Shown here piece by piece: positions 1 through 9,118 of a stretch of DNA of 26,905 nt. Source of the stretch: an uncultured Demequina sp. (GTDB taxonomy: Bacteria; Actinomycetota; Actinomycetes; Actinomycetales; Demequinaceae); the NCBI GenBank assembly GCA_937925595.1, contig CALALQ010000282.1:1-26905 (forward strand), in the 5' to 3' direction. A program made the position numbers and the translations under genes. Below the pieces are notes generated by a model. It was not told where the DNA came from, did no database searches, and was given only the letters and a program-made list of their open reading frames with translations. The first letter of the stretch is position 1. Every line of letters starts with the position of its first letter.

Positions 1-397
1 CGAAGGCGCCGACACGCTGGGCGGCGAGCAGTCCGGCCACATCATTCTCACCGACTACGCAACCACAGGGGATGGTGTCCTCACCTCGCTGGTGCTCACC
101 TCCCAAGTGGCCGTTGCGGGATCCCTCGCCGCGCTGTGCGCAGGCATCGAATCGCTCCCGCAGGTGCTCGTCAACGTCCCCAACTGCGACCGCTCTCGCG
201 TCCACAGCGACTCCGTGCTCGGCGAGGCCGTCGCCAAAGCGAGGGCAGAACTGGGTGACGGTGGCCGCGTGCTGCTCCGCCCGTCGGGCACCGAACCCCT
301 GGTGCGCGTCATGGTCGAGGCGACCACGATGGAGGACGCCCGGCGGCACGCCGACCAGCTGGCTCAGGTGGTGCGAGAGCGGCTCAGCCTCGCATGA
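1..397 (+). CDS. glmM: phosphoglucosamine mutase, C-terminal part (5' end outside window)
   Basis: The enzyme interconverts glucosamine-6-phosphate and glucosamine-1-phosphate in cytosolic UDP-GlcNAc synthesis. Reading frame 2 is open from the left edge and codes for about 131 residues. It begins with the family signature GGEQSGHI of the sugar-binding loop and ends with the phosphate-binding loop [15 protein letters not shown], typical of the alpha-D-phosphohexomutase C-terminal domain. The catalytic serine and metal-binding parts lie outside the window. The stop codon overlaps the ATG of the next gene by 4 nt (ATGA), so the two are probably translationally coupled. GlmS, the preceding enzyme of the pathway, is encoded about 4 kb downstream, which supports GlmM over other phosphohexomutases. 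Confidence 0.93.
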   Translation, partial: EGADTLGGEQSGHIILTDYATTGDGVLTSLVLTSQVAVAGSLAALCAGIESLPQVLVNVPNCDRSRVHSDSVLGEAVAKARAELGDGGRVLLRPSGTEPLVRVMVEATTMEDARRHADQLAQVVRERLSLA

Positions 398-1062
398 GCG
401 CCTGGGACTGGATTGTCCACTTCAGCTCCAACATCGAAGAGATGGTGCTGAGCGCGACAGAGTCTGCCTGGATCTACCTGTGGATCTTCCTGCTGTCCAC
501 AATCGACGGCATCTTCCCTGTGGTGCCGTCGGAGTCCGTCGTGATCGCAGCCTCGGCCGCATGGAAGACCGCGGGCACCCCACTGCTGCCGTTCATCTGG
601 ATCGCTGCAGCGGCGGGCGCCTGGTGCGGCGACCAGATCGCCTATCAAGTGGGCACCAAGATCCACTTGCGCTCGTTCCGCATGTTCCGCTCGCCCAAGG
701 GACAGCGCACGCTCGACTGGGCCGACCACGCGCTGCATCACCGCGGCGCAGCGATCATCATCGCTGCTCGCTTCATTCCCTTCGGCCGCGTCGCCGTGAA
801 CCTCACCGCCGGTTCGCTGAACTTCCCGCGCCGCGCCTTCATGATGTTCGACCTCATTGCCGCCGTCATCTGGGCGAGCTACGCGATGGCGATCGGCATC
901 TGGGCCGCCTCGCTCATCGACAACCTGCTGCTGTCGATCGTCGTTGGCGTTGTTGGCGGCATCGCGCTCGGCTGGCTCATCGATCGCATCCTCGCGAAGC
1001 TCGGCGTGAGCGTCCCAGAGGACGACGAGCCTGGGCCCCAAGCCGCGCAGTCCGCGGACTAG
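394..1062 (+). CDS. DedA family (SNARE-associated/VTT) membrane protein
   Basis: This 222-residue protein has hydrophobic segments at about 26-45, 62-78, 118-130, 150-172 and 176-196, consistent with a DedA-family inner-membrane protein. Family hallmarks are the acidic residue in FPVVPSE (E47) in the first re-entrant region, the GD pair at 79-80, and ARFIPFGR (125-132) followed by NLTAG. DedA proteins are linked to lipid-carrier (undecaprenyl phosphate) or phospholipid flipping and to membrane homeostasis; which substrate applies here cannot be read from the sequence. The ATG overlaps the glmM stop (ATGA). Coupling to a cell-wall precursor gene fits a role in envelope lipid recycling, but that is inference. 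The C-terminal tail after 200 is acidic and probably cytosolic. Confidence 0.85.
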   Translation: MSAWDWIVHFSSNIEEMVLSATESAWIYLWIFLLSTIDGIFPVVPSESVVIAASAAWKTAGTPLLPFIWIAAAAGAWCGDQIAYQVGTKIHLRSFRMFRSPKGQRTLDWADHALHHRGAAIIIAARFIPFGRVAVNLTAGSLNFPRRAFMMFDLIAAVIWASYAMAIGIWAASLIDNLLLSIVVGVVGGIALGWLIDRILAKLGVSVPEDDEPGPQAAQSAD

Positions 1063-1069
1063 CCCGGCT

Positions 1070-1081
1070 TAGACTCGCGGC
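1070..1081 (+). promoter_or_regulatory. -10 box of a leaderless promoter for the methyltransferase gene
   Basis: TAGACT (1070-1075) is followed by 6 nt and then the ATG at 1082. This is the geometry expected when transcription starts at the start codon. No convincing -35 hexamer or Shine-Dalgarno sequence is present. Confidence 0.55.
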
Positions 1082-1963
1082 ATGGCCGATGAACTGACCG
1101 GCACCGATGCCGTGGTCTCCTGGGAGACCGCCCGCGAGGCGAACCTCGCTAACTGGAACGATCGCGTCGAGATCCACACCAGCGGCGGCTATGACCTCGA
1201 TTCCTACCGCCGCGACCCCGCGCATCTTTCGCAGGTGGTGCGGGTGGACCTTGAGGCCCTGCGCCGCTTTCTGCCCGACGCTGTGGCAGGCCTCGACGTC
1301 TGTCACCTGCAGTGCCACATCGGCACCGACACGGTCTCGTTGGCGCGAGCCGGGGCCCGGGTGGTGGGGGTGGACTTCTCGCGGCCTGCGCTCGACGCGG
1401 CGGCCGCGCTCGCGGCGGACATCGGCGTCGAGGCGGAGTGGGTGCACACGGACGTCCTTGACGCTCGCGCCGCGGTGACCGAGCAGCTTGGCGCGGATCG
1501 CACCTTCGACCTCGTCTACACGAGCATCGGCACTGTCGGCTGGCTCAAGGACCTGGACCGCTGGGCGGCGCAGATTGAGGGGCTGTTGCGGCCGGGCGGC
1601 CTGTTCTACATCCGCGACGGCCACCCCGCGATGTATGGCCTCGACGAGAACCGCGAAGAGCTCGTGACCGTCTATCGGTACTTCGACACGGGCGAGGCCC
1701 AGGTGTGGGACGAGGAAGAGACGTACGCGGGAGAGGGCAAGCTCACCAACACCCGCACCTACGAGTTCCCGCACCCGTTCCGCGAGCTCCTTCCTGCGGT
1801 GCTCGGCGCGGGCCTTGAGATCATCGGCTTCGACGAGGGCAAGACACTGCCGTGGCGGTTCTCTGAGTTCATGGTGGAGGGCGAAGACGGCGACTTCGAG
1901 CTTCCCGCACATCAGCGCGAGTTGATTCCGCTGACATTTACGCTGGTCGCGCGCAAGCGCTGA
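1082..1963 (+). CDS. class I SAM-dependent methyltransferase
   Basis: This is a 293-residue cytosolic protein with a Rossmann-type methyltransferase fold. Motif I is HLQCHIGTDTVSLARAGA (75-92), and the acidic end of the second strand is in GVDFS (D98). A later segment, LLRPGGLFYIRDGHP, is the usual post-IV strand. The N-terminal 70 residues (ANWNDRVEIH and following) resemble the helical cap of the UbiE/SmtA-like group that methylates small molecules. The substrate is unknown. The gene stands alone after DedA with its own leaderless promoter. No catalytic residues define a subclass, so only the family call is secure. Confidence 0.82.
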   Translation: MADELTGTDAVVSWETAREANLANWNDRVEIHTSGGYDLDSYRRDPAHLSQVVRVDLEALRRFLPDAVAGLDVCHLQCHIGTDTVSLARAGARVVGVDFSRPALDAAAALAADIGVEAEWVHTDVLDARAAVTEQLGADRTFDLVYTSIGTVGWLKDLDRWAAQIEGLLRPGGLFYIRDGHPAMYGLDENREELVTVYRYFDTGEAQVWDEEETYAGEGKLTNTRTYEFPHPFRELLPAVLGAGLEIIGFDEGKTLPWRFSEFMVEGEDGDFELPAHQRELIPLTFTLVARKR

Positions 1964-2115
1964 AGGGCCGACGCCCGAGCCGTTTCGCCTTTGGTTCTAG
2001 CGACAGGCGCCTCCAGGGCAAGGTGCTCTCGGTTTGCGACCGGGCCTGCGGATCCCTTGCTTTGACCCACGCGGGGCCCATATAAACAAACCGGCATGAA
2101 CGCCGCGACGCGTCG

Positions 2116-2144
2116 TCGACAAAGTGCAATGCTGCCAGTAAAGT
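2116..2144 (+). promoter_or_regulatory. candidate promoter of the small secreted protein gene
   Basis: TCGACA (2116-2121) and TAAAGT (2139-2144) are separated by 17 nt and would start transcription near 2151, leaving a leader of about 38 nt with a G-run ribosome site. The rest of 1964-2188 shows no gene; a second TTGACC at 2062 has poor spacing to its nearest -10. Confidence 0.4.
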
Positions 2145-2188
2145 GACAGCGACCAAGCACATCCACTTGGCGTAACTTGGGGGGTATT

Positions 2189-2545
2189 ATGCGCCGTACC
2201 TTAGTAGTCATCATCGTAGCCGTGTTGGGGATACTGCTCCCCGCTGGCGCAGCGAGCGCCACTTACTACATTACCGGCTGGCAAACCAATAGTGGGTGGA
2301 ACTCCCTTGATGGGTGCTCGATTTACCGCAAGTTCAATAATGGTACGTATCCACAGAACTATTCCAGCGTCGCGGCAGACGACTTCCTCTGCAACCGCGA
2401 TGTGGGTGTTCGGGGTAAAGGCATCAATGGAAGCGGCACGTCATTCGAATACACGAACATCGTTTGGGACAACACGTACGCTAAACAGTCTCGGGCACTT
2501 CCAAGCATATTCAACAATATGAAGGTCTACCACGGCGACCACTGA
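2189..2545 (+). CDS. small secreted protein of unknown function
   Basis: The function is not recognised. The 118-residue product starts with MRR, a hydrophobic stretch (LVVIIVAVLGILL) and an AxA site (PAGAASA), a classical Sec signal peptide cleaved near residue 23-25. The mature part is about 95 residues, rich in Tyr, Asn, Gly and Ser, with two cysteines (in GCSIYRK and FLCNRD) that could form one disulfide. I chose the ATG at 2189, preceded by a G-rich ribosome site (GGGGGG at 2179-2184), over an in-frame TTG at 2177. Base composition is clearly less GC-rich than the neighbouring genes and codons such as TTA, AAT and ATA are used, suggesting recent transfer. It is followed after 1 nt by a lipoprotein gene, so the pair is probably one transcript. 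A secreted toxin, bacteriocin-like peptide or surface protein are all possible; none is shown. Confidence 0.65.
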   Translation: MRRTLVVIIVAVLGILLPAGAASATYYITGWQTNSGWNSLDGCSIYRKFNNGTYPQNYSSVAADDFLCNRDVGVRGKGINGSGTSFEYTNIVWDNTYAKQSRALPSIFNNMKVYHGDH

Positions 2546-2546
2546 G

Positions 2547-3179
2547 ATGAGCATGAGCTCGCGTTCGGTGGGGCGCTTGATACGTTCGGTTGGGTTTATG
2601 ACGTGCGTCTGCGCGACGTTGATGCTCAGCGGCTGTGCAGGGGGCGGAACCGGCGATGGGCCGGCTCCTGATGCCCGAGCATTTGCGGCGCAGGCGCGGA
2701 AAGATCTTGAAGACGCAACCGCGGGACACGCCAGCGAACACCAATTGACGATTCTGCGGGAAGCCTTCGCAGCTGGTGAGGTGACCTACGATCAGGCCAA
2801 AGATGCGACCTACATGGTGATTGAGTGCATTCACGACGCGGGTGGTACGGCGGAGTACGAGGAGAACCGGGATGACTCTGGTTTCGTGATTCCCAACGCC
2901 ATACTGACGGCGCCCGACGATGACGCACTCGAGGCCATGTCAGCAATTGCCGAACAGTGCAGCAACCGGGAAGCATTTTGGGTCAACAAGTTGTACCAAC
3001 TCCAGCCGACGTCGCAAGAAACGCGGGATCGCTACTGGTTAGAGCAGGCCCCAGCCATTCGTCAGTGCCTTGAAGATCACGGGTTCCCGACCAGCTCAGA
3101 CGCGACGCCAAAGGAGTTGCGTGTGCTGGCGCTGCGGGTGTTGGACGAGTCCGGCGGCGAGACCAACTGCGTCGACTAG
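2547..3179 (+). CDS. putative lipoprotein of unknown function
   Basis: This 210-residue product has a long N-terminus, a hydrophobic stretch and the lipobox LSGC with the lipidated Cys at residue 30, so it should be anchored on the outer face of the membrane. After a flexible Gly/Pro-rich linker the rest looks soluble and mainly helical, with four cysteines (in VIECIHD, AEQCSNR, IRQCLED and the C-terminal NCVD) that could pair as two disulfides. The ATG lies 1 nt after the stop of the secreted-protein gene, so it is probably co-transcribed; a second in-frame ATG at 2553 is an alternative start. Composition is again below that of the backbone. No family was recognised. A role as partner or immunity-type protein for the small secreted protein is only a hypothesis from the layout. 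Confidence 0.7.
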   Translation: MSMSSRSVGRLIRSVGFMTCVCATLMLSGCAGGGTGDGPAPDARAFAAQARKDLEDATAGHASEHQLTILREAFAAGEVTYDQAKDATYMVIECIHDAGGTAEYEENRDDSGFVIPNAILTAPDDDALEAMSAIAEQCSNREAFWVNKLYQLQPTSQETRDRYWLEQAPAIRQCLEDHGFPTSSDATPKELRVLALRVLDESGGETNCVD

Positions 3180-3187
3180 CCGGTGAC

Positions 3188-4132
3188 CTACAACTTCCTC
3201 AGCGACACCGATTCGATCGAGTGGTCCGCGCCCTTGCGCAGGATGATGTGGGCGCGAGAGCGCGTAGGCGCAATGTTGCGCACCAGGTTGGGAGCGTTGA
3301 TCGTGTCCCAGATCTGTCCCGCGCGAGCCACCGCGGCTTCGTCGCTCAGCGACGCGTACGTGTGGAAGTAGGAGTCCGGGCGGGAGAACGCGGTGCGTCG
3401 CAGCTCGAGGAACCGCTCGATGTACCAGCGGCGCACATCCTCGGGGTCGGCGTCCACGTAGATCGACACATCGAAGTAGTCGCTTACCGCGTGACTGAAG
3501 CCGCCCTCCGTGCGCCGGTACGGAGGGGCGAGCACGTTGAGACCTTCAATGATGAGAACGTCGGGTCGGCGCACAGTGATGACAGCGTCGGGCACGATGT
3601 CATAGGTGATGTGTGAATAGACGGGCGCGGTGACCTCGTCGGCGCCGGACTTCACTTCCCAGATGAAGGAGCGCAGGGCGCGCCGGTCGTAGGACTCGGG
3701 GAAGCCTTTGCGCTGGAGCAGCCCGCGTTCCTCGAGCACGACATTGGGGTACAGGAAGCCGTCCGTGGTCACGAGCTCCACGCGCGGGGAGCCGGGCCAG
3801 CGCGCCATGAGTTCGCGCAGCACTCGCGCCGTCGTGGACTTTCCCACCGCTACCGAGCCGGCGATGCCGATGACGAAGGGCGTGCGCGACGCGCGCTCGC
3901 CAAGGAACTCGCTGGTCGCGTCGTGAAGACGCCCCGTGGCCTCTGAGTACAGATCGAGCAGTCGCGACAGCGGCCGGTAGATGGTGTCCACCTCGACCAG
4001 GTCGATGGGGTCGCCAAGGCCGCGAACGCGAGCGATGTCCTCTTCCGTGAGGGGCAGGGGCGTCGATGCGGCGAGCGCGGCCCACTGCTCGCGACCGAGC
4101 GTAAGGAACGGTGTCTGGGGTCGCTCGCTCAC
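3188..4132 (-). CDS. coaA: pantothenate kinase, type I
   Basis: The enzyme phosphorylates pantothenate, the first step of coenzyme A synthesis. The product is 314 residues, the usual length for bacterial type I PanK. The P-loop GSVAVGKST (92-100), followed by TTARVL, is the characteristic CoaA variant. Other family signatures are [10 protein letters not shown], the YSH.TYDI segment and [19 protein letters not shown] at the C-terminus. The GTG at 4132 gives the family-typical N-terminus ([16 protein letters not shown]); the longer upstream reading frame runs into glmS and has no family similarity. CACAAT (4139-4144) lies 6 nt upstream of the GTG, a possible weak leaderless -10. The gene is divergent from glmS with 76 nt between starts, an arrangement common in actinobacteria. 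Confidence 0.95.
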   Translation of the reverse strand: MSERPQTPFLTLGREQWAALAASTPLPLTEEDIARVRGLGDPIDLVEVDTIYRPLSRLLDLYSEATGRLHDATSEFLGERASRTPFVIGIAGSVAVGKSTTARVLRELMARWPGSPRVELVTTDGFLYPNVVLEERGLLQRKGFPESYDRRALRSFIWEVKSGADEVTAPVYSHITYDIVPDAVITVRRPDVLIIEGLNVLAPPYRRTEGGFSHAVSDYFDVSIYVDADPEDVRRWYIERFLELRRTAFSRPDSYFHTYASLSDEAAVARAGQIWDTINAPNLVRNIAPTRSRAHIILRKGADHSIESVSLRKL

Positions 4133-4195
4133 CGCACCATTGTGGCGCACCGCGCGCTGTGACCGGTGCCAGCAGGGTGTTCGCGCGCCGGGAAC

Positions 4196-4208
4196 TAGAC
4201 TGGACCGC
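4196..4208 (+). promoter_or_regulatory. -10 box of a leaderless promoter for glmS
   Basis: TAGACT (4196-4201) sits 7 nt before the glmS ATG at 4209, with no ribosome-binding sequence between them. No glmS ribozyme-like leader is possible in this space. Confidence 0.55.
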
Positions 4209-6074
4209 ATGTGCGGAATCGTCGGATACGTCGGGTCTGGCGCTGCCAGCGCACGTCCTGAGGGCGTGGTCATGGAAGGGCTGTCGCGGCTCGAGTATCG
4301 CGGATACGACTCCGCTGGCATCGCTGTGGTGACCGACAACGAGGAGCGCCTCGATGTCGCCAAGCGCGCGGGCAAGCTCGTGAACCTTGCGAAGGCGCTT
4401 GCGGACAACCCCCTGCGTGAGGGCACTGCCGCGATCGGTCACACGCGCTGGGCCACGCACGGCGCCCCCACGGACGCGAACGCACACCCGCACCTCGCCG
4501 CCGGTGGTCGCATCGCGATCATCCACAACGGCATCATCGAGAACTTCGCCACGCTGCGCGCCGAGCTCCAGGCAGAGGGCATCATCTTCCAGTCGGAGAC
4601 GGACACCGAGGTGGCGGGCCACCTGCTCGCTCGCGAGGTGGAAAACGGCAAGAGCCTGACCGACGCTATGCGAACCATCGTGCGCAGGCTTGAGGGCGCC
4701 TTCACTCTCCTTGCGGTCGACGCACGCGAGCCGCACGTCGTCGTGGGAGCCCGCCGCAACAGCCCGCTCGTGGTGGGCCTTGGCGAAGGGGAGAACTTCC
4801 TCGCGAGTGACGTCGTGGCGTTCATCGCGCACACGCGCGAGGCGCTCGAGCTGGGCCAGGACGAGGTCGTGGAGATCACCCCGGACGCGGTGGTGGTCAC
4901 TGACGCGAACGGCGATGTCGTGGAGCGCGAGCCCTATCACGTGGACTGGGATGCGGAGGCTGCACAGAAGGGCGGCTTCGCGACCTTCATGGAGAAGGAG
5001 ATCTTCGAGGAGCCCGCGGCCGTCGCTGACACCCTCCGCGGTCGCATCGACGAGCGCGGCAAGCTGCATCTCGATGCGGGCATGATCGACGACTCCGTGC
5101 TCAATGCCGTCGACAAGATCGTCATCATCGCGTGCGGCACCGCGGCCTACGCCGGCATGGTGGCCAAGTACGCGATCGAGCACTGGACCCGCATTCCCGT
5201 CGAGGTGGAGCTCGCCCACGAGTTCCGTTACCGCGACCCCGTCGTAAACATCCGCACGCTTGTGGTGGCCATCAGCCAGTCCGGCGAGACGATGGACACG
5301 ATCATGGCCGTGCGCCACGCCCAGCAGCAGGGCGCGAATGTGGTCGCGATCGTCAACGCCCAGGGCTCGACGATCGCCCGCGAGGCGGACGCCGTTCTGT
5401 ATACGCGCGCCGGGCCGGAGATCGCGGTGGCCTCGACCAAGGCCTTCGTCGCGCAGATCACCGCGTCGTACCTGCTCGGCATCTACCTCGCGGAACTGCG
5501 CGGCAACAAGTTCCCTGATGAGATTGCCGCGCTGCTCGCGCACCTCGACGACATCCCGGCGAAGATTCAGTGGATCATCGACTCGTCGGAGACCGTGCGC
5601 GCGGTGGCGAAGAGCCTCGCCAATGAGCGCACCGTGCTGTTCCTTGGCCGCCACGTGGGCTACCCCATCGCCATGGAGGGCGCGCTCAAGCTCAAGGAGC
5701 TTGCGTACATCCACGCGGAGGGCTTCGCCGCAGGTGAGCTCAAGCATGGCCCCATCGCGCTCGTCGAAGAGGGACAGCCGGTGGTGATCGTGCTGCCAAG
5801 CCCGCGCGGACGAGAGTCGCTGCACTCCAAGGTCGTGAGCAACGTCCAGGAGGTTCGTGCTCGCGGCGCCCGCACTTTCGTCATCGCGGAAGAGGGCGAC
5901 ACGGTTGCTGCGGAATATGCGGAGCAGGTCTTCTACGTCCCCAAGGCGCCGGTGCTCATGCAGCCGCTGCTCGCGGTGGTGCCGCTTCACCTGTTCGCTC
6001 TCGAGCTCGCGACGGCCAAGGGCCACGACGTGGACCAGCCGCGCAATCTCGCCAAGTCTGTGACGGTGGAATAG
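4209..6074 (+). CDS. glmS: glutamine--fructose-6-phosphate aminotransferase (isomerizing)
   Basis: GlmS makes glucosamine-6-phosphate from fructose-6-phosphate and glutamine, the entry step to UDP-GlcNAc and peptidoglycan. The product is 621 residues. It opens with MCGIVGYVG, where Cys2 is the glutaminase nucleophile after Met removal, followed by GHTRWATHG and HNGIIEN of the N-terminal Ntn glutaminase domain (about 1-240). Two SIS sugar-isomerase domains follow: the first begins around [11 protein letters not shown] with [10 protein letters not shown], the second around [20 protein letters not shown]. The C-terminus [12 protein letters not shown] is the invariant family ending. The start is fixed by the need for Cys at position 2. 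acpS begins 3 nt downstream, so glmS probably heads the long operon. Confidence 0.97.
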   Translation: MCGIVGYVGSGAASARPEGVVMEGLSRLEYRGYDSAGIAVVTDNEERLDVAKRAGKLVNLAKALADNPLREGTAAIGHTRWATHGAPTDANAHPHLAAGGRIAIIHNGIIENFATLRAELQAEGIIFQSETDTEVAGHLLAREVENGKSLTDAMRTIVRRLEGAFTLLAVDAREPHVVVGARRNSPLVVGLGEGENFLASDVVAFIAHTREALELGQDEVVEITPDAVVVTDANGDVVEREPYHVDWDAEAAQKGGFATFMEKEIFEEPAAVADTLRGRIDERGKLHLDAGMIDDSVLNAVDKIVIIACGTAAYAGMVAKYAIEHWTRIPVEVELAHEFRYRDPVVNIRTLVVAISQSGETMDTIMAVRHAQQQGANVVAIVNAQGSTIAREADAVLYTRAGPEIAVASTKAFVAQITASYLLGIYLAELRGNKFPDEIAALLAHLDDIPAKIQWIIDSSETVRAVAKSLANERTVLFLGRHVGYPIAMEGALKLKELAYIHAEGFAAGELKHGPIALVEEGQPVVIVLPSPRGRESLHSKVVSNVQEVRARGARTFVIAEEGDTVAAEYAEQVFYVPKAPVLMQPLLAVVPLHLFALELATAKGHDVDQPRNLAKSVTVE

Positions 6075-6077
6075 CCA

Positions 6078-6434
6078 GTGGCGATCCTCGGGCTCGGCAT
6101 CGACGTAGTGGCCATCAGCCGCTTCGAAGAGGCGACCGAACGCTCTCAGGGCTTCATCGAGCGCGTCTTCACCGAGTCGGAGCGCGACCGCTCGGTCGCA
6201 AGCCTTGCCGCCCGCTGGGCCGCCAAGGAGGCGCTAGCGAAAGCGCTCGGAAGCCCTGGCGGGCTCGTGTGGCACGACGCAGAAGTGGTGAGCGAAGCGT
6301 CGGGCCGCCCCACACTGGTGGTGAAGGGAACTGTCGCCGCCCGGGCCGCGGAACTGGGGATCACCTCGTTCCATCTATCGCTATCGCACGACGCGGGGAT
6401 CGCCTCCGCGGTCGTGATTGGGGAGGGGCCATGA
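6078..6434 (+). CDS. acpS: holo-[acyl-carrier-protein] synthase
   Basis: AcpS transfers the 4'-phosphopantetheine arm of CoA to apo-ACP for fatty acid synthesis. The 118-residue product has the two metal-binding signatures of the family: [12 protein letters not shown] with Asp9, and [13 protein letters not shown] with Glu51. The end [16 protein letters not shown] is the conserved last strand. The GTG at 6078 follows glmS by 3 nt and gives the standard short N-terminus. The stop overlaps the alr ATG (ATGA). CoA supply by CoaA just upstream and its use here are functionally linked, although the genes diverge. Confidence 0.95.
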   Translation: MAILGLGIDVVAISRFEEATERSQGFIERVFTESERDRSVASLAARWAAKEALAKALGSPGGLVWHDAEVVSEASGRPTLVVKGTVAARAAELGITSFHLSLSHDAGIASAVVIGEGP

Positions 6435-7540
6435 GCCGCCTAGCCGTTCGCATTGACTACAGCGCGATCACCGACAACGTGGTGACGCTCAAGAAGCGCG
6501 CGGCTGGTGCCGCGCTCATGGCCGTCGTGAAGTCCGACGCCTATGGGCACGGACTCGTGGAGGCCGCCAAGGCCGCGCGAGCAGGCGGTGCCGAGTGGCT
6601 CGGCGTCGCCCAGCCCGATGAGGCGATCGAGCTGCGCATCGCGGGCGACACCGGCCCCATCCTCACGTGGCTCTACGGCGCGGAGGTTCCTGCTCAGGAG
6701 CTCATTGCCGCGAATGTCGACCTGTCCGTCTCATCGCCGGATGTGCTTGGCGTGATCGTCTCCGCCGCTCGCGAGATCCGCTCCGTGGCGCGCATCCACC
6801 TGTGCGTCGACACAGGGCTTGGGCGCGAGGGCTGCTCACCCGCGGCGCTCGACGGACTCATGGGACTCATTGCCGCCGCGCAGCGAGAGGGGCTCGTGAA
6901 GCTCGTGGGCATCTGGTCGCACTTCGCGTGGGCGGATCAGCCGGGCCATGCGACCATCGAGGCGCAGGCGGAGGTGTTCCGCTCTGCTGCGGTGCGACTC
7001 GAGGAGCACGGTCTCGAGGTGGAGGTGCGCCACATCGCGAACTCCGCTGCGACGCTCACCCGCCCGGACCTGCACTTCGATCTGGTGCGCCCCGGCATCG
7101 CCGTGTATGGCCTCCCTCCCGTCGAGGACCCTGACGGCAACGACTGGGGACTGCGTCCCGCGATGTCCGTCACCTCTGAACTGGTGCTCGTGAAGGACGT
7201 TCCTGCGGGTCAGGGCGTGAGTTACGGCCACGAGTACGTCACCCCCATTCCCACGACCCTTGGACTTGTCGCGGCGGGCTACGGCGACGGCATCATCCGC
7301 GCCGCAGGCAACTCCGCCGAGGTGGAGATCCGCGGCCGCCGCTACACCATCGCGGGTCGCGTGTGCATGGATCAGTTCGTCGTGGACCTTGGCCCCGTCA
7401 CCGAATGCGTGGTGGGAGACACGGTCACGCTCATCGGTCCAGGTGGCCCCTCCGCCCGGGATTGGGCCGACGCTGTGGGAACCATTGACTACGAGGTGAT
7501 CTGCCGCTTTGGCGGGCTGAGGCCAAAGGTGTCAGCGTGA
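6431..7540 (+). CDS. alr: alanine racemase
   Basis: Alr is a PLP-dependent enzyme converting L-Ala to D-Ala for peptidoglycan. The product is 369 residues, normal for the family. The PLP lysine is K34 in [11 protein letters not shown], and the second catalytic base is Y265 in [15 protein letters not shown] (201-207) and [11 protein letters not shown] (220-230) are further conserved elements, and GRVCMDQ lies near the active site. The N-terminal TIM barrel (about 1-235) and C-terminal beta domain are both complete. The ATG at 6431 overlaps the acpS stop and has a GGAGGGG ribosome site; the longer upstream extension lies inside acpS and is rejected. The stop overlaps the tsaE GTG. Confidence 0.96.
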   Translation: MSRLAVRIDYSAITDNVVTLKKRAAGAALMAVVKSDAYGHGLVEAAKAARAGGAEWLGVAQPDEAIELRIAGDTGPILTWLYGAEVPAQELIAANVDLSVSSPDVLGVIVSAAREIRSVARIHLCVDTGLGREGCSPAALDGLMGLIAAAQREGLVKLVGIWSHFAWADQPGHATIEAQAEVFRSAAVRLEEHGLEVEVRHIANSAATLTRPDLHFDLVRPGIAVYGLPPVEDPDGNDWGLRPAMSVTSELVLVKDVPAGQGVSYGHEYVTPIPTTLGLVAAGYGDGIIRAAGNSAEVEIRGRRYTIAGRVCMDQFVVDLGPVTECVVGDTVTLIGPGGPSARDWADAVGTIDYEVICRFGGLRPKVSA

Positions 7541-8040
7541 GCATTGTGGTGAGGGACGCGGAGGCGATGCGCGCCTTCGCGAAGGACGTGGTGGCTCCGG
7601 TTGTGCGGCCCGGCGATCTGCTGCTCTTGAGCGGCGACCTGGGCGCGGGCAAGACGACGTTCACGCAGGGGCTTGGCGAGGCGCTTGGCGTGCGCGGGCA
7701 CGTCGCGAGCCCCACATTCATCATCGCCCGCACGCATCCCAGCCTCGTTGACGGCCCTGCGCTGATCCATGTGGACGCGTACCGCCTTGGCTCGTTGGCG
7801 GAACTTGACGACCTTGACCTCGATGCGACTCTTGAGGACTCCGTGACCGTCGTGGAGTGGGGAGAGGACAAGGCGGAGGCGCTCGCGGACGATCGCCTGC
7901 TCATCCGCATCGAGCGAGAGCGCGGCGGAGACTTCGATCCGGAGAACCCTGACGGCGGCGACCGCATCGTGACGCTCATCGGCCACGGCGAGCGCTGGGC
8001 CGGCATTGACCTTGGCGAGGCCGCGGAGGTGGCGCAGTGA
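7537..8040 (+). CDS. tsaE: tRNA t6A biosynthesis ATPase TsaE
   Basis: TsaE is the small P-loop ATPase that recycles the TsaB-TsaD complex making threonylcarbamoyl-adenosine (t6A37) in ANN-decoding tRNAs. In this 167-residue protein the Walker A motif SGDLGAGKTTFTQGL is at 32-46 (K39), followed by the conserved SPTFIIARTH, HVDAYRLG and VVEWGE segments. The C-terminal 30 residues (after RIERERGGDF) are a less conserved extension. The GTG start overlaps the alr stop by 4 nt, and the stop overlaps the tsaB GTG. All three t6A genes (tsaE, tsaB, tsaD) are together here; TsaC/TsaC2 is not in the window. Confidence 0.95.
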   Translation: MSIVVRDAEAMRAFAKDVVAPVVRPGDLLLLSGDLGAGKTTFTQGLGEALGVRGHVASPTFIIARTHPSLVDGPALIHVDAYRLGSLAELDDLDLDATLEDSVTVVEWGEDKAEALADDRLLIRIERERGGDFDPENPDGGDRIVTLIGHGERWAGIDLGEAAEVAQ

Positions 8041-8630
8041 TCCTCACCATCGACACCTCGGGAGCGATCTTGGTCGCGGCCGTCGAGGGCGCGACCGTCA
8101 TCTCCGAGCGCACCGAGTTCGCCCCGCGCGGCCACGCCGAGCTGCTTGCCGGCATGGTCAAGGAGGTGCTCGACGACGCGCGCGAGCGTCCCGAGCGCAT
8201 TGTGGTGGGCACCGGGCCCGCCACCTTCACGGGGCTGCGCGTGGGCCTCGTCACCGCTCGCACCCTTGGCTTTGCATGGGGCGTGCCCGTCGAGGGAGTG
8301 TGCTCTCTCGACGCGATCGGCGCCGTCCACGGCACATGCACCGTCGTGACGGACGCTCGGCGCAGAGAGGTCTACTGGGCCCGCTACGAAGACGGGCTGC
8401 GCGTGGACGGCCCCGCCGTGTGCGCTCCCGCCGACGTCCCCGTCGCCGGCGACGTGTTCGGCCGCGGGGGACCGCTCTACCCTGACGTCTTCGCGAACGC
8501 GACCGCCGCCGACCCCACCCCGCTGGGACTGGTGAAGGCGGCGGAAGCCGCGAGAGCGTCGGGCAGTGACATGGCAACTGAGCCGCTGTACCTCAGGCGA
8601 CCCGACGTGCATGGGGTGCCGGGAGCGTGA
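8037..8630 (+). CDS. tsaB: tRNA t6A biosynthesis protein TsaB
   Basis: TsaB is an inactive ASKHA-fold paralogue of TsaD that acts as its dimer partner in t6A synthesis. The 197-residue product begins with the strand ILTIDTSG and carries the conserved TGPATFTGLRVG segment (59-70; family form GPGSFTGLR) and VVTDARRREVYWARY. It is slightly short compared with the E. coli protein but covers the N-terminal domain and a reduced second domain ending in PLYLRRPDV. The GTG overlaps the tsaE stop and the TGA overlaps the rimI GTG, each by 4 nt. Confidence 0.93.
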   Translation: MILTIDTSGAILVAAVEGATVISERTEFAPRGHAELLAGMVKEVLDDARERPERIVVGTGPATFTGLRVGLVTARTLGFAWGVPVEGVCSLDAIGAVHGTCTVVTDARRREVYWARYEDGLRVDGPAVCAPADVPVAGDVFGRGGPLYPDVFANATAADPTPLGLVKAAEAARASGSDMATEPLYLRRPDVHGVPGA

Positions 8631-9118
8631 TCACGCTGCGGGACCTCTCCGAGGCGGACCTGACGTGGGTTGCCGAACGTGAGGTGGAGATCTTTGGCCC
8701 GGCCGCATGGTCCGAGTCGCTCATTCGCGACGACTGGGCGTACGGCGGGAAGCGCTACAGGGGCGCGGAGCTTGACGGTGAACTCGTGGGGTACGCGGTC
8801 TACGGCTTCGACGGCGACGCGTTCAACCTCATGAACATCGCCGTGGTGCCACGTGCGCGACGTGCCGGCGTTGGCCGGGCGCTCATGGAGGACTTCCTTG
8901 CGGAGGCGGCGGCCGTGGGTGCTCCCGATGCGTGGCTCGAGGTGTCCGTCGAGAACCCCGCGGCGCTCGCGCTGTACCGGGCGCACGGGTTCGAGGACGT
9001 GCGGATCCGCCCGCGCTACTACCAGCCGGAGGACCACGACGCCCTGGTCATGCGCCGCCGCATGCCCCCGCCACGCCCTGCGTCCGCACGGCAAATCGCG
9101 GAGGTGGAGGGTTCGTGA
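8627..9118 (+). CDS. rimI: ribosomal-protein-alanine N-acetyltransferase (GNAT family)
   Basis: This is a GNAT-fold N-terminal acetyltransferase. RimI acetylates the N-terminal Ala of ribosomal protein S18 in E. coli; substrates in actinobacteria may be broader. The acetyl-CoA loop is RARRAGVG (76-83), followed by ALMEDFLAEA, and the C-terminal part has VENPAALALYRAHGFEDV and the RYY.PEDHDALVMRRR end typical of RimI. After residue about 146 comes a Pro/Ala-rich tail encoded by the left arm of a palindromic repeat element (9076-9097), so the natural C-terminus may have been rewritten by that insertion. The gene lies in the usual tsaB-rimI-tsaD order; the GTG start overlaps tsaB. Confidence 0.92.
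   Translation: MITLRDLSEADLTWVAEREVEIFGPAAWSESLIRDDWAYGGKRYRGAELDGELVGYAVYGFDGDAFNLMNIAVVPRARRAGVGRALMEDFLAEAAAVGAPDAWLEVSVENPAALALYRAHGFEDVRIRPRYYQPEDHDALVMRRRMPPPRPASARQIAEVEGS

Noticed and set aside
2177..2188. Upstream TTG start of the small secreted protein
   Set aside because: It lies within the G-rich ribosome site and would add four residues before the signal peptide; the ATG at 2189 is better placed.
4133..4208. glmS ribozyme or other leader riboswitch
   Set aside because: The coaA-glmS gap is 76 nt and the -10 box sits 7 nt before the glmS ATG, leaving no leader RNA.
3600..6026. 808-codon open frame on the minus strand
   Set aside because: It is antisense to coaA's upstream part and glmS, has Arg/His/Asp-rich composition typical of GC-rich shadow frames, and no recognisable domains.
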